DNA of 64,000 bases from Porticoccaceae bacterium (GTDB lineage: Bacteria > Pseudomonadota > Gammaproteobacteria > Pseudomonadales > Porticoccaceae): the NCBI GenBank assembly GCA_029252555.1, contig JAQXBF010000005.1:50460-114459 (forward strand). The letters are read 5' to 3'. Below are positions 25,079-36,500 of this stretch, one piece after another. The position numbers and the translations under genes were made by a program. Below the pieces are notes generated by a model. That model was not told where the DNA came from, did no database searches, and saw only the letters and a list, made by a program, of their open reading frames with translations. Within the stretch, counting starts at the first letter, position 1. Each line of letters starts with the position of its first letter.

Positions 25079-25368
25079 AGGGCTCCAGCGGTTTTTAGGG
25101 CATTCAGATAGTCAGCACCGTGACCGTGCCGGCTGGCGATTTGGGTTAATGTTTCACCCTCAGGGTTGGTGGCATTCAAATCGTGACCGGTTTGGGTAAA
25201 AAAAGTTAAAAAGGTGGAAAAATTGTCAATATTCATCCCGCGATAGGCTTTTTCCAGCAGATGAAAATCGGTGTTTACGCCTGTTGGTGCTTCGTAATTC
25301 AAGAAGCTTTTCACTCGAGCGTCGTCAAAAACTTCACCGAGAACCTTTTCTTTATCTTTCTTAAGCAT
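25075..25368 (-). CDS. PA4642 family protein
   Basis: Encodes 97 aa. LKKDKEKVLGEVFDDARVKSFL, APTGVNTDFHLLEKAYRGM and LNATNPEGETL match the PA4642 family of small cytosolic proteins, with no known function. It follows gatB by 17 nt on the same strand and overlaps the DUF442 pseudogene, so it is probably the distal working gene of the gatCAB transcript. Confidence 0.85.
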   Translation of the reverse strand: MLKKDKEKVLGEVFDDARVKSFLNYEAPTGVNTDFHLLEKAYRGMNIDNFSTFLTFFTQTGHDLNATNPEGETLTQIASRHGHGADYLNALKTAGAL

Positions 25369-25385
25369 GATCTTCCCTAAAATTT

Positions 25386-26843
25386 TTACAGTAGTTCGTT
25401 AAGCTTGTTGGCAAGTATTTGATTGACCTGCTGTGGGTTGGCCTGGCCTTTGGAGACTTTCATAATCTGCCCCATAAACCCGCCTAGCTTTTTCTTACGC
25501 TTGGATTCGTCAGTGTTGATGTAGTCATCCACCATAGCCTGATTTGCTGCCAGTACGTCGGCGACCATCTGCTCCAGTGCACCGCTGTCCGAGACTTGTT
25601 TTAAGCCACGGGCTTCGATAATCTCATCGGCACTGCCTTCGCCAGCCCAAATACCTTCAAACACTTCTTTAGCCATTTTGCCACTGATGCTATTATCGGC
25701 GATTCTGGTCATCAGGCCACCGAGTTGCTCTGCACTGACGGGACTATTGGCGATGCTGAGGTCTTCGTTGTTTAATCTGGCGGCGAGTTCGCCCATGGTC
25801 CAGTTAGCGGCCAATTTGGCGTTGCCGGACTTTTCTGCAGCGGTTTCGAAATAGGCTGACGTACCAGCGTCGCTGCCTATTACACCGGCATCATAATCTA
25901 AGAGACCGTACTGCTGGACAAAGCGTGCCTGTCGGGCATCTGGTAGTTCCGGTAGATTGCGACGTAATTCTTCAATGGTTTCATCAGTAACGATAACGGG
26001 CAGCAGATCGGGGCAGGGGAAGTAGCGATAGTCGTTAGCTTCTTCTTTGCTGCGCATGGAGCGAGCCACTTTGGTGTCGCCGTTATACAGGCGAGTTTCT
26101 TGCACTACGGTTCCGCCATCTTCAATTAGGTCAACCTGACGCTCAACCTCTTTGACAATTGCCTCTTCCATAAACTTAAATGAGTTCAGATTTTTGGTCT
26201 CAGTTCTGGTACCCAGCTCTGTGGCGCCAGTTGGCCGCACCGAGACATTGACGTCAAACCGCATACTGCCCTGGGACATTTCACCATCACAGATACCGAT
26301 GGAGGTAACGATACTGTGGAGCTTTTTGGCAAAGGCGATGGCTTCTTCGGCATTGCTCATATCGGGTTCGGAGACAATTTCGATCAGTGCTGTGCCAGCG
26401 CGATTTAAGTCGATTCCAGATACGCCATGACGAAAGTCACCATCATGTAATGATTTGCCAGCATCTTCTTCTAAATGGGCATGGTGAATGCGAACGTTTT
26501 TGGTTCTGCCATCGGCCAGCTGAATTTCGACATTACCGCGACCGACAATGGGCTTTTCTAGCTGGGTGGTCTGATATCCCTTGGGTAGGTCAGGGTAGAA
26601 GTAGTTTTTGCGTTCGAAGGCAGACTCTTTGCCAATTTCCGCATCAATGGCCAAGCCAAACATCACAGCATAATGCACGGCTTGTTTGTTTAGCACAGGC
26701 AAGGTGCCGGGCATGGCCAAGTCAATGGCGCATGCCTGAGTGTTGGGCTCGGCGCCAAACGCGGTACTGGCGCCGGAGAAAATTTTGGTTTTGGTGGCTA
26801 GCTGCACATGCACTTCAAGGCCAATCACAGTTTCCCAGCTCAT
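25386..26843 (-). CDS. gatB: Asp/Glu-tRNA amidotransferase subunit B
   Basis: Encodes 485 aa. The cradle domain starts [22 protein letters not shown], with [17 protein letters not shown], and the YqeY-like tail domain is at the C-terminus ([20 protein letters not shown]). It activates Asp-tRNA(Asn)/Glu-tRNA(Gln) by phosphorylation within the GatCAB complex. Overlaps gatA by 4 nt (ATGA). Confidence 0.96.
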   Translation of the reverse strand: MSWETVIGLEVHVQLATKTKIFSGASTAFGAEPNTQACAIDLAMPGTLPVLNKQAVHYAVMFGLAIDAEIGKESAFERKNYFYPDLPKGYQTTQLEKPIVGRGNVEIQLADGRTKNVRIHHAHLEEDAGKSLHDGDFRHGVSGIDLNRAGTALIEIVSEPDMSNAEEAIAFAKKLHSIVTSIGICDGEMSQGSMRFDVNVSVRPTGATELGTRTETKNLNSFKFMEEAIVKEVERQVDLIEDGGTVVQETRLYNGDTKVARSMRSKEEANDYRYFPCPDLLPVIVTDETIEELRRNLPELPDARQARFVQQYGLLDYDAGVIGSDAGTSAYFETAAEKSGNAKLAANWTMGELAARLNNEDLSIANSPVSAEQLGGLMTRIADNSISGKMAKEVFEGIWAGEGSADEIIEARGLKQVSDSGALEQMVADVLAANQAMVDDYINTDESKRKKKLGGFMGQIMKVSKGQANPQQVNQILANKLNELL

Positions 26844-28297
26844 GAGGTAACTCCTTCTGGCGCTTGATTGTGCCAGTCGGTGGCCTGCTGATACTGGTGG
26901 GCGATATTTAAGATTCTCGCTTCATCAAAGTAGTTGCCAATAATCTGCAAGCCAACGGGCTTGTTGTCCACCATGCCGCAGGGCACGGACATGCCTGGCA
27001 GACCGGCAAGGTTAGTGGCAATGGTGTAAATATCCTCCAGATACATGGCTACTGGATCATCGCCTTTGGAACCGAACTTAAAGGCGGGGGTGGGGCAGGT
27101 CGGGCCCATAATGACATCGACTGTTGCGAAGGCCCTCTCAAAATCTTGCTGAATAAGTTTCCGTACCTGCTGCGCTTTACCGTAGTAGGCATCGTAATAA
27201 CCCGCAGACAGGCAGTAGGTACCAATTAATATACGGCGCTGAACCTCTTCGCCAAAGCCCTCGGCTCTAGTGCGGGTATAGAGATCTTGCAAATCTTTGG
27301 GATCCTCACAGCGATAGCCATATTTTACACCATCGAAGCGTGATAGATTCGCGGAGGCTTCGGCGGGGGCAATCACATAGTAGGCAGGCACTGACAGGCC
27401 CGTATTGGGTAGGCTGATATCAATAATCTCAGCGCCCTGGGCTTCAAGTTCTGCCAAGGCAGCGCGCACGGCTTTTTCGGTGCCTGGATTGAGGCCTTCA
27501 GAGAAGTATTCAGCGGGAACCCCGACACGCAAGCCTTGGACATCTTTACTTAGAGTGGCACTGTAGTCTGGTACTTCTTGATCAATGCTGGTCGAATCTT
27601 TTTCATCGAAGCTGGCCATACAGCTCAACATGATGGCGCAGTCCTCCGCAGTGCGAGCCATGGGGCCGCCCTGATCCAAGCTGGAGGCAAAAGCAATCAT
27701 ACCCCAGCGTGACACCCTGCCGTAGGTGGGCTTTAAGCCGGTGATACCACAAAGGGCTGCGGGTTGGCGGATGGAGCCGCCAGTATCTGTGGCTGTCGCA
27801 CCCGGTGCCAGTCGCGCTGCAACGGCAGCGGCGGAACCTCCAGAAGAGCCGCCTGGCACGCAATCTGTATCCCAGGGGTTTTGTACTGGCCCGTAAAAGC
27901 TAGTTTCGTTGGAGGAGCCCATGGCGAACTCGTCCATATTAGTTTTGCCTAGTACCACTGCGCCAGCCTGCTCGAAGTTTTCTACCACTGTGGCATTGTA
28001 GGGGGGAATAAAGTTATCCAGCATCTTTGAGCCACAGCTGGTGCGCACACCGCTAGTGCAGAAAATATCTTTGTGCAGCATGGGTACGCCACAGAGGGCG
28101 GGCGCATTACCCGCCGCCAGGCGTCTATCAGCCTCTGCAGCGTCTCTTAGGGCTTGGTCTGCGGTAACGGTGATCAACGCGTTATAGCCAGGGTTCATTG
28201 TGGCAATACGGTCTAAAAAGTGCTGAGTGAGCTCAACACTGGAAAATTCTTTGCTCTGCAGCCCTTTAATGAGCTCGGCAATGGTTAGGTTATGCAT
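26840..28297 (-). CDS. gatA: Asp/Glu-tRNA amidotransferase subunit A
   Basis: Encodes 485 aa, an amidase-signature enzyme. The Lys-cisSer-Ser triad lies in [11 protein letters not shown] and [16 protein letters not shown] with [11 protein letters not shown]. GatA releases ammonia from glutamine for the transamidation. Operon with gatC upstream (91-nt gap) and gatB downstream (overlap). Confidence 0.96.
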   Translation of the reverse strand: MHNLTIAELIKGLQSKEFSSVELTQHFLDRIATMNPGYNALITVTADQALRDAAEADRRLAAGNAPALCGVPMLHKDIFCTSGVRTSCGSKMLDNFIPPYNATVVENFEQAGAVVLGKTNMDEFAMGSSNETSFYGPVQNPWDTDCVPGGSSGGSAAAVAARLAPGATATDTGGSIRQPAALCGITGLKPTYGRVSRWGMIAFASSLDQGGPMARTAEDCAIMLSCMASFDEKDSTSIDQEVPDYSATLSKDVQGLRVGVPAEYFSEGLNPGTEKAVRAALAELEAQGAEIIDISLPNTGLSVPAYYVIAPAEASANLSRFDGVKYGYRCEDPKDLQDLYTRTRAEGFGEEVQRRILIGTYCLSAGYYDAYYGKAQQVRKLIQQDFERAFATVDVIMGPTCPTPAFKFGSKGDDPVAMYLEDIYTIATNLAGLPGMSVPCGMVDNKPVGLQIIGNYFDEARILNIAHQYQQATDWHNQAPEGVTS

Positions 28298-28388
28298 TCT
28301 GGTTTCTATCTCGACTCTGTATTTTCAAGCCTGATTACAAGCTAAATTAAGTGCTCTGGATCCAGCCTCACGGCCTTTAAGCGAGCCT

Positions 28389-28676
28389 CTATTCAATGAC
28401 TTTGGGCACTAGAAACAGACCTTCTTCCGTATCTGGTGCCAAGGCCTGCAGTGCTTCTCGCTGATTGATTTCGGTGACTTCGTCCTCTCTCAGGCGCTGA
28501 ATGGCTTGTATGCTGTATGACTTGCCGTCTAAGCCACTGGTATCGGCGGCCTGTAGTTGGTCGACTAACTCTAAAACACTGCCAAGACGCTCGCCGACTC
28601 CGGTAATAGTGCCTTCCTCAATAGCAATACGGGCCAAGGTGGCCAGCTTTTCAATTTCCTGCCGTTCAATGTTCAT
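28389..28676 (-). CDS. gatC: Asp/Glu-tRNA amidotransferase subunit C
   Basis: Encodes 95 aa: IEKLATLARIAIEE at the start, LVDQLQAADTSGLDG in the middle and LREDEVTE toward the end, all typical of GatC, the belt subunit holding GatA and GatB together. First gene of gatCAB, divergent from mreB as in Pseudomonas. Confidence 0.94.
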   Translation of the reverse strand: MNIERQEIEKLATLARIAIEEGTITGVGERLGSVLELVDQLQAADTSGLDGKSYSIQAIQRLREDEVTEINQREALQALAPDTEEGLFLVPKVIE

Positions 28677-30020
<1,344 letters not shown>

Positions 30021-30071
30021 TTGGGTTAGTTGCCAACTATTGGCCATTAGATAGTTTTTAGGAGCGGACTT

Positions 30072-30920
30072 ATTAAAAACGTTTTTTCCAAGTCTGTTTC
30101 CCCTGCCCGAAAAATTCTGATTGTCGGCCTGTTCTCGTTCGCTTTGATGGCTGTGGACGCTTACACCACTTGGCTGTCGCCTATCTATAGAGTTGTTGAT
30201 AACCTGGTGAGGCCATTCTATTGGCTAACCAACATTCCTGGGCGTTTGCAGGAATGGGGTCAAGTGAACACTGAACCCCGCGCAGATATTCAAAAAGACA
30301 ATGCCCGCCTAAAACAAGAGAGTCTGATTCATCGCGCCCAGCTGCAGCGCATGTCAGAACTAGCGGCGGAAAACCTGCGTCTGCGCCAGTTGCTTAATGC
30401 CACTGAGCTCCTGATGGATAGTGTGATGGTCACTGAGGTGATCGGCGTTTCTCCCAGCCCCCAAAGTCATACAGTGACCATCGATCGTGGTGGCGATGAT
30501 GGTGTCTATGTGGGCCAGCCGATTCTCGATGCAGAGGGGCTGATGGGGCAGATAGTTTCTGTTTACGATAGCCATAGTGTAGCGCTGCTGATCACCGATA
30601 GTAACCATGCGCTGCCGGTACAGGTATTGCGCAATGGTGTGCGCTCAATTGCAGAGGGCACCTCTGACTACAATCGCATGACCCTGAGGTTTGTTTCTCC
30701 AACCTCGGATATTCAAGAGGGCGATCAGCTGGTGAGTTCTGGTTTGGGTGGTCGTTTTCCTGTGGGCTACCCTGTCGGGCAGGTAATAAGTATCATTCAA
30801 AAGCCCGGTAAGATCTTTGTTGATGTTGAGGTAGATCCATCAGCGGAACTGGACCGCAGTCGACATCTGCTATTGGTATTTACCACCGGCGATACAGGTT
30901 CAGACCGGAGCGGCCGTTGA
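30072..30920 (+). CDS. mreC: Rod-shape protein MreC, probable ATT start
   Basis: About 282 aa. The N-terminal membrane helix (ARKILIVGLFSFALMAVDAY), a coiled coil (ADIQKDNARLKQE on) and the beta-rich MreC domain (ITDSNHALPVQVLRNGVRSI, SSGLGGRFPVGYPVGQV) are clear. The first ATG, 30144, falls inside the transmembrane helix and removes the cytoplasmic tail IKNVFSKSVSPARK, which other MreC proteins keep. No ATG/GTG/TTG occurs upstream in frame back to a stop at 30048, apart from a TTG directly before that ATG. An ideal AGGAG (30060-30064) stands seven bases before ATT 30072, so ATT initiation is proposed. Confidence 0.85.
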   Translation: MKNVFSKSVSPARKILIVGLFSFALMAVDAYTTWLSPIYRVVDNLVRPFYWLTNIPGRLQEWGQVNTEPRADIQKDNARLKQESLIHRAQLQRMSELAAENLRLRQLLNATELLMDSVMVTEVIGVSPSPQSHTVTIDRGGDDGVYVGQPILDAEGLMGQIVSVYDSHSVALLITDSNHALPVQVLRNGVRSIAEGTSDYNRMTLRFVSPTSDIQEGDQLVSSGLGGRFPVGYPVGQVISIIQKPGKIFVDVEVDPSAELDRSRHLLLVFTTGDTGSDRSGR

Positions 30921-31390
30921 ACCCGGTCAATTTCAGCAGCCCAGTGATTATCTCATTGATAATCGCGGTGTTTTTGCAGCTTATGCCATCCTCTGGAGAC
31001 TGGATTCTCTGGAAGCCTAATTTTTTGTTACTGGTTGTTATCGCTTGGATTCTCTATGTGCCCACCCAGTACGGTATTGGCTTTGCGTCACTGGTTGGCC
31101 TATTTGCCGATGCGCTATTTCGCACGTCTCTTGGCCATTATGTGCTGGTATTTGCTCTCTGCGGAGGCGTCGCTTATTTGTTAAGTCGCTGGCTAACTTA
31201 TTTCTCCTCATTTCATCGGGCGTTTTTGGTGTTTATCTTGGTGATATTTGGTGAGCTTGTTGAGGCGGCATTGTTCTCTATCTGGGATATCCCGATAAAT
31301 CTGAGTCAGTTACATATTTTAGCTTTCACCTCTGTACTGACCTGGGTTGCGGTGGATAAGTTTGTTGCCAAGATTCATCTGCACCATTGA
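30917..31390 (+). CDS. mreD: Rod-shape protein MreD
   Basis: Encodes 157 aa with five or six membrane helices, including WKPNFLLLVVIAWILYVP and GIGFASLVGLFADALFRTSLGHY, the MreD signature. Starts at TTG overlapping the mreC stop (TTGA), with GGAG seven bases upstream. Inner-membrane partner of MreC and RodA/PBP2. Confidence 0.93.
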   Translation: MNPVNFSSPVIISLIIAVFLQLMPSSGDWILWKPNFLLLVVIAWILYVPTQYGIGFASLVGLFADALFRTSLGHYVLVFALCGGVAYLLSRWLTYFSSFHRAFLVFILVIFGELVEAALFSIWDIPINLSQLHILAFTSVLTWVAVDKFVAKIHLHH

Positions 31391-31431
31391 TAGTGTTGGT
31401 TTTGCTCAGTTTGTAACCGCTAGGAACCCCC

Positions 31432-32025
31432 TTGTCTTATCCCGACCTTCTATTGGCATCTGCCTCGCCTCGTCGCTCTGAGCTACTCACCCAGATAGGT
31501 GTGCGTTTTACACAAATATCGGCCGATATTGACGAGAGTCAAAGGCCCAATGAATCTCCAGTTGATTATGTTAGCCGCATGGCGGTCGAGAAGGCGCAGG
31601 TTGGTTATAGGTTGCAGGCGGGGAATCTCCCAGCATTGGGGGCGGATACCTCGGTGGTCTGTGGCCAGAATATTCTCGGTAAACCGGTGGGTAGGGATGA
31701 TGCGCTATCAATGCTTTCTCAGTTATCTGCAACCACCCATCAAGTACTCTCTGCCGTGGCCATTACTCGAGGCGATGAATTAGCCTTAAGGCTGTCTAAA
31801 ACGGCGGTGACATTCCGACCTATTTCCACCGAGGATTGTCACAACTACTGGGAAACAGGCGAGCCGTTGGGTAAAGCTGGGGCTTACGCGATACAGGGAC
31901 TGGGAGCAATCTTTGTTGCTAACATAGAAGGCAGTTATAGTGGTGTGGTGGGATTGCCTATTGCTCAGACAGAAGAGCTATTAAACTTGTTTAATATACC
32001 TGTTTGGCAGTCCGTAAAATCATAG
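31432..32025 (+). CDS. maf: Maf-like nucleotide pyrophosphatase
   Basis: Encodes 197 aa. LLASASPRRSELL (start), ALGADTSVV and GLGAIFVANIEGSYSGVVGLP are Maf motifs; these match the dTTP/UTP-type (YhdE) branch. It hydrolyses non-canonical or excess nucleoside triphosphates and affects septation. TTG start with AGGA upstream. Confidence 0.92.
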   Translation: MSYPDLLLASASPRRSELLTQIGVRFTQISADIDESQRPNESPVDYVSRMAVEKAQVGYRLQAGNLPALGADTSVVCGQNILGKPVGRDDALSMLSQLSATTHQVLSAVAITRGDELALRLSKTAVTFRPISTEDCHNYWETGEPLGKAGAYAIQGLGAIFVANIEGSYSGVVGLPIAQTEELLNLFNIPVWQSVKS

Positions 32026-32080
32026 CTGCAGTTTTATATCAGCAATAGTAAAAGCGTTTTAATTTTTTGCGGGAAACAGT

Positions 32081-33556
32081 ATGAGTCGAGAAATTCTTAT
32101 CAATATTACGCCGATGGAAACTCGCGTAGCCCTGGTAGAAAACGGCGTGCCCCAAGAAATTTCGATTGAGCGCAATCAGAAGCGTGGTCTGGTGGGTAAT
32201 ATTTATATGGGAAAAGTGGTCCGTATGCTGCCAGGCATGCAGGCGGCCTTTGTTGATATTGGTGCTGAGCGCACTGCATTTTTACATGTCGACGATCTGC
32301 ATTTTGATAGATGCGGCAATGGAGATGACAAGGATGCGGGCAGGCCAGATATTCGAACTCTGCTCCACGATGGCCAGAAAATACTGGTTCAGGTGATTAA
32401 AGACCCCATTACTACCAAAGGTGCGCGACTAACAGCGCAGCTATCTATTGCTGCGCGCTATCTGGTGTATATGGATCAGAGCACCCATACAGGCGTTTCC
32501 CAGCGCATTGAGGATGAAGAAGAGCGCGAGCGGCTGAAAGAAGTGATTGCTTCTGTTTTAGCGGAAGATGATCAAAGCCCCAGTGGCTATATTGTGCGCA
32601 CTGCAGCTGATGGCGTTAGCGCCAGTGAACTGAAATCGGATATCCACTTTTTGCAGCGCCTTTGGCGGCATATAGAGCAGGCCAAGACAGGTGCTGCGGT
32701 CCCCAGCTGCCTTTATGAAGAGCTGCCTCTCTACAAGCGTGTGCTGAGAGATAAGGCCTCTGAGGATGTTGAAAAAATACTTGTGGATTCCCGGGAGGTG
32801 CTCACCGAGCTAGTAAAATTTGGCAATAAATTTAGTCCGGAAATTGCCAATCTGGTTGAGCATTATCCGGGAGAGCGGCCTTTGTTTTATCTCCATGGTA
32901 TTGAGGACGAAATTGGCAAGGCTCTGCAGCGCTCTGTGCCGCTAAAGTCTGGTGGCCATTTGGTGATTGATCAGACTGAAGCCATGACCACGGTAGATGT
33001 GAACACTGGAGCTTTTGTCGGCCATCGCAATCTTGAAGAGACTATTTATAAAACTAATCTTGAGGCTGCTACCGCGGCGGCACGGCAGATTCGCATGCGC
33101 AACTTGGGCGGCATTATTATTGTCGACTTTATTGATATGCAAGATGCAGAACATCGCCGCCAAGTGTTGCGCACATTTGAAAAAGCACTGGATCGCGATC
33201 GTGCCAAACACAAAATTTCCGGTGTTACCGAGCTTGGTTTGGTGCAGGTGACCCGCAAGCGCACCAGCGATAGCCTGGAACATGTGCTTTGTGAGGTTTG
33301 CCCAACCTGTGAGGGCAGGGGTTCCATTAAATCAGCGGAGACCGTGAGCTATGAGGTGCTCCGTGAAATTTTGCGTGTGGCGCGAGCCTATGAATGCGAT
33401 CAGCTTCGAGTTCTGGCTTCGACTGCGGTGATTGAAAGATTGTTGGATGAGGATTCCGCACAGGTTGCAGACCTTGAACAATTTATCGATCGTACTATTC
33501 AATTTCGTGCTGAGGGATTATTTGCCCGCGAACAGTTCGATATTATCCCGGTTTGA
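32081..33556 (+). CDS. rng: Ribonuclease G
   Basis: Encodes 491 aa. An S1-like domain is inserted near residues 35-125 (GNIYMGKVVRMLPGMQAAFVDIG), followed by the DNase I-like catalytic core with Asp residues near 305 (TTVDVNTGAF) and 348 (IIIVDFIDM), and the zinc-link CPTCEGRG (C407, C410). The length fits RNase G rather than RNase E. It matures 16S rRNA 5' ends and decays some mRNAs. Confidence 0.95.
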   Translation: MSREILINITPMETRVALVENGVPQEISIERNQKRGLVGNIYMGKVVRMLPGMQAAFVDIGAERTAFLHVDDLHFDRCGNGDDKDAGRPDIRTLLHDGQKILVQVIKDPITTKGARLTAQLSIAARYLVYMDQSTHTGVSQRIEDEEERERLKEVIASVLAEDDQSPSGYIVRTAADGVSASELKSDIHFLQRLWRHIEQAKTGAAVPSCLYEELPLYKRVLRDKASEDVEKILVDSREVLTELVKFGNKFSPEIANLVEHYPGERPLFYLHGIEDEIGKALQRSVPLKSGGHLVIDQTEAMTTVDVNTGAFVGHRNLEETIYKTNLEAATAAARQIRMRNLGGIIIVDFIDMQDAEHRRQVLRTFEKALDRDRAKHKISGVTELGLVQVTRKRTSDSLEHVLCEVCPTCEGRGSIKSAETVSYEVLREILRVARAYECDQLRVLASTAVIERLLDEDSAQVADLEQFIDRTIQFRAEGLFAREQFDIIPV

Positions 33557-33565
33557 GAACGACGA

Positions 33566-36500
33566 ATGAATAGCCAATTAACCAAAATAATGCAGCTTGT
33601 TAGCCGATGGTTTTGGCTCACTGGCGCCATGCTTATTATTGGTACAGTTATTTTTATTGTTATTGGTCGTCAAACCATAACCAGTATTGATGAGCTGCGG
33701 CCAAACTTACAGCAGGCGATCACCGACAATATTGGTATGCAGGTTAATCTCGGTAAATTGCAGGGGGAATGGCCTCGGCTAAAGCCAATCATAGATATAG
33801 AAAAGGTAGAGCTTATTGCAGCAGACCAAAGCACTGCCTTGGTGCTGGATCGCGGCCGAGCGAATCTCGATATATTTTCTACAATAAAGTACAGGACGCC
33901 AATCTGGCGTGAACTGGTGGCGGACAAACTGGCATTGGTGCTGGTTGAAGATGCCGACGGTAAATGGGGCCTCAAGGGCCTCAGCAGTGAAACCGAAACT
34001 GATCTCAGAATCATTTCAAATCTGATTTTCTATAGCCGTCTAATTTTATTAAAACAGGTAACTTTTGATCTGCAGTTTTTTTCGGGAAAAATGATTCAGA
34101 TTCATGGCGACAATGTGCAGTTGGAAAATGAGACGAATTTCCATCGTGCAGAATTGTACCTGCGAATATCTGATGAAGAGGTTCCAATTTACGCATTGAT
34201 CGAGGGACAGGGCGATCCTGGCGACTTAGCGTCATTTTATGCTGATGGCTATTTACAGTTAGAAGGCTTCAATATATCCACGCCGCTTAATAGATTAATT
34301 AAACCCCTGTTACCAGAACTGTTTGCTAATCTCTCCGAGTTTCGAGCCGATGCAAGTGGTGAAATCTGGATTGATTTTCATCCCGGCGGTGCCTTCGACT
34401 TTGAAGGCACTCTGGCTGTGAGTGAAGTCCCTTTAGACTGGCTAGCGGACGTGCCTCCAGTGCAGGATATTCGCACCGAGCTAACTGGTTGGTATACCCC
34501 GGGGTCTGACTGGGGCACCCGGCTACAGGGCTTTGACTTTAGTTGGTCAGATGCCGATATTGACCCTCTTGATTTGGTTTTTAATCAGCGTCTGGGTTCA
34601 AGATGGCAGGATTTTGACCTGTCTGTTAATCATCTGGATCTGACTGTTCTAACTGATTTGCTGGGGCAGTCTCGCATTCCCTCTGAGCAAATTCTTACCA
34701 TTATTGATCAGGTCCGCCCCCAAGGAGACTTGGGCAGGCTAACCTTGGGCCAGGGTGAGAGCGGCTACTATGCCTCGGCATATCTGGATAACATTGATAT
34801 GCAGCCCTATAAAGGTGCCCCTGGGGTAAAAGGGCTCAGTGGCTATATTGAACTCAATGAAAGAGGCGGCCTGTTTCATGTCGATGATCATGATGGCTTT
34901 GATGTTTCTTTTCCTAAGGTTTACCGAGATTATCGGACTGTTGATATGGCCGTTGGCACTAGCTACATAGACTGGCAGCCTGACACTAAAACTCTAGTGG
35001 TGCGCAGTGAGCCGGTACTGGCCAAGATGGATGTAGGCACAAGCCTTATTATGTATTCTTTGCAACAGCAACTGCCACCCGATGGTACGGTCCCCAAATT
35101 TAATCTTATAGTGGGTGGCCGCGATATAAATGCTGCCTATGGAAGCAAATACTTGCCGTACAAATTACCCCCAGACTTAACTAGTTGGCTTAAGAAATCC
35201 GTGCTCGGGGGCAATGTCAAAGAGTTTGGTGTTTTATTCCGCAGTGGGCCACCGCGAGTGGATAAAGCGGCTAAAACCACCCAGCTGCTGTTCGATATGG
35301 AAGATACCGATATCAACTACCATCCAGATTGGCCAGGCATGCGTGATCTGGACAGTCTGGTTTTAGTGGACGATGGTTTTGTTGAGGGCACAGTTACCAG
35401 CGGCAAGGTTGGTGATGCCAGTATTACTCATGCGGACGCTATTTATGATGGCGAGGTGCCACCACAGCAACGTCTGTTAAATGTTGATGGCTCTGTTATT
35501 AGTGAATTATCTGCAGCGATTGATATTCTGGCCCAGTCGCCTTTAAAGAAAAACATAGGTGCCCTAGTTGATTGGAATTTTGCAGGGCAAACCGAAATTG
35601 AGATGAGCCTCAAAGTCCCGATTATCAGCAGGGCGATGCGAGAAAAAGACATTGTGATTCAAGGTGATTATCAAGTTAGTAGCATAATTAATGATGGAGT
35701 GATGGCGATACCAAATTCCCCACTCTCGGCCAATAAGCTTTCTGGTGCCATAAGATTTTCAGTCCCAGATGGTTTGCAGGCGGATAATATCTCAGGGCAA
35801 TTTTGGGGTCAGCCTCTAACGGCAAAATTATACCTTGCCGATGGCGAGCAAAAAGTAGCTTTTAATACGCCTATAAAACCTGAGAGCCTGAATCAGTTAA
35901 TCGACTTCCCTTGGACTGAGGTGATCTCGGGCACCATTCCAATCGATGGGCTGCTTAGTCTACCTAAAGCTGCTTCCAACAAACCTATCAAACTGCAGAT
36001 GCTCAGCCAAATGCGCGACGTAGAAGTAGATTTTCCCCAGCCTTTGGGTAAAGCCTCTGGGGAGTCGCGGGCACTGGATTTGACCCTGTTATTTGGGCCA
36101 GTATTGGAAGGTCTCGAATTAAGCTTTGGCGATAAATTAAGCGGGCAACTCAGTTTTTCAGAGGCTGAGTTAGCTGATGGGCTGATCCGTTATGATCGGC
36201 CAACAGCGGCCCCAGTTGCCAATAAACTGGTGCTGGCAGCCTACCTACCAACAACTGATTTAGCCCTTTGGCAGCCGACGATTGACTTGTTCACCCGCAA
36301 CAGAAAACAATCTGTCGATGATAAACCGCGCCTATGGGCCCCACTTTTTGACCTGCAATTTGATCAGCTTGAAATAGCCACTTTTAATATCAAAGATATT
36401 CAGGCTGAGATTAGTCTCACCGATACTGCTACCGACATTCGTTTTAGCAGCGAACTTGCAGATGGGCTGGTGAGTCTGCCCGTTGACCAGCAATTAGTGC

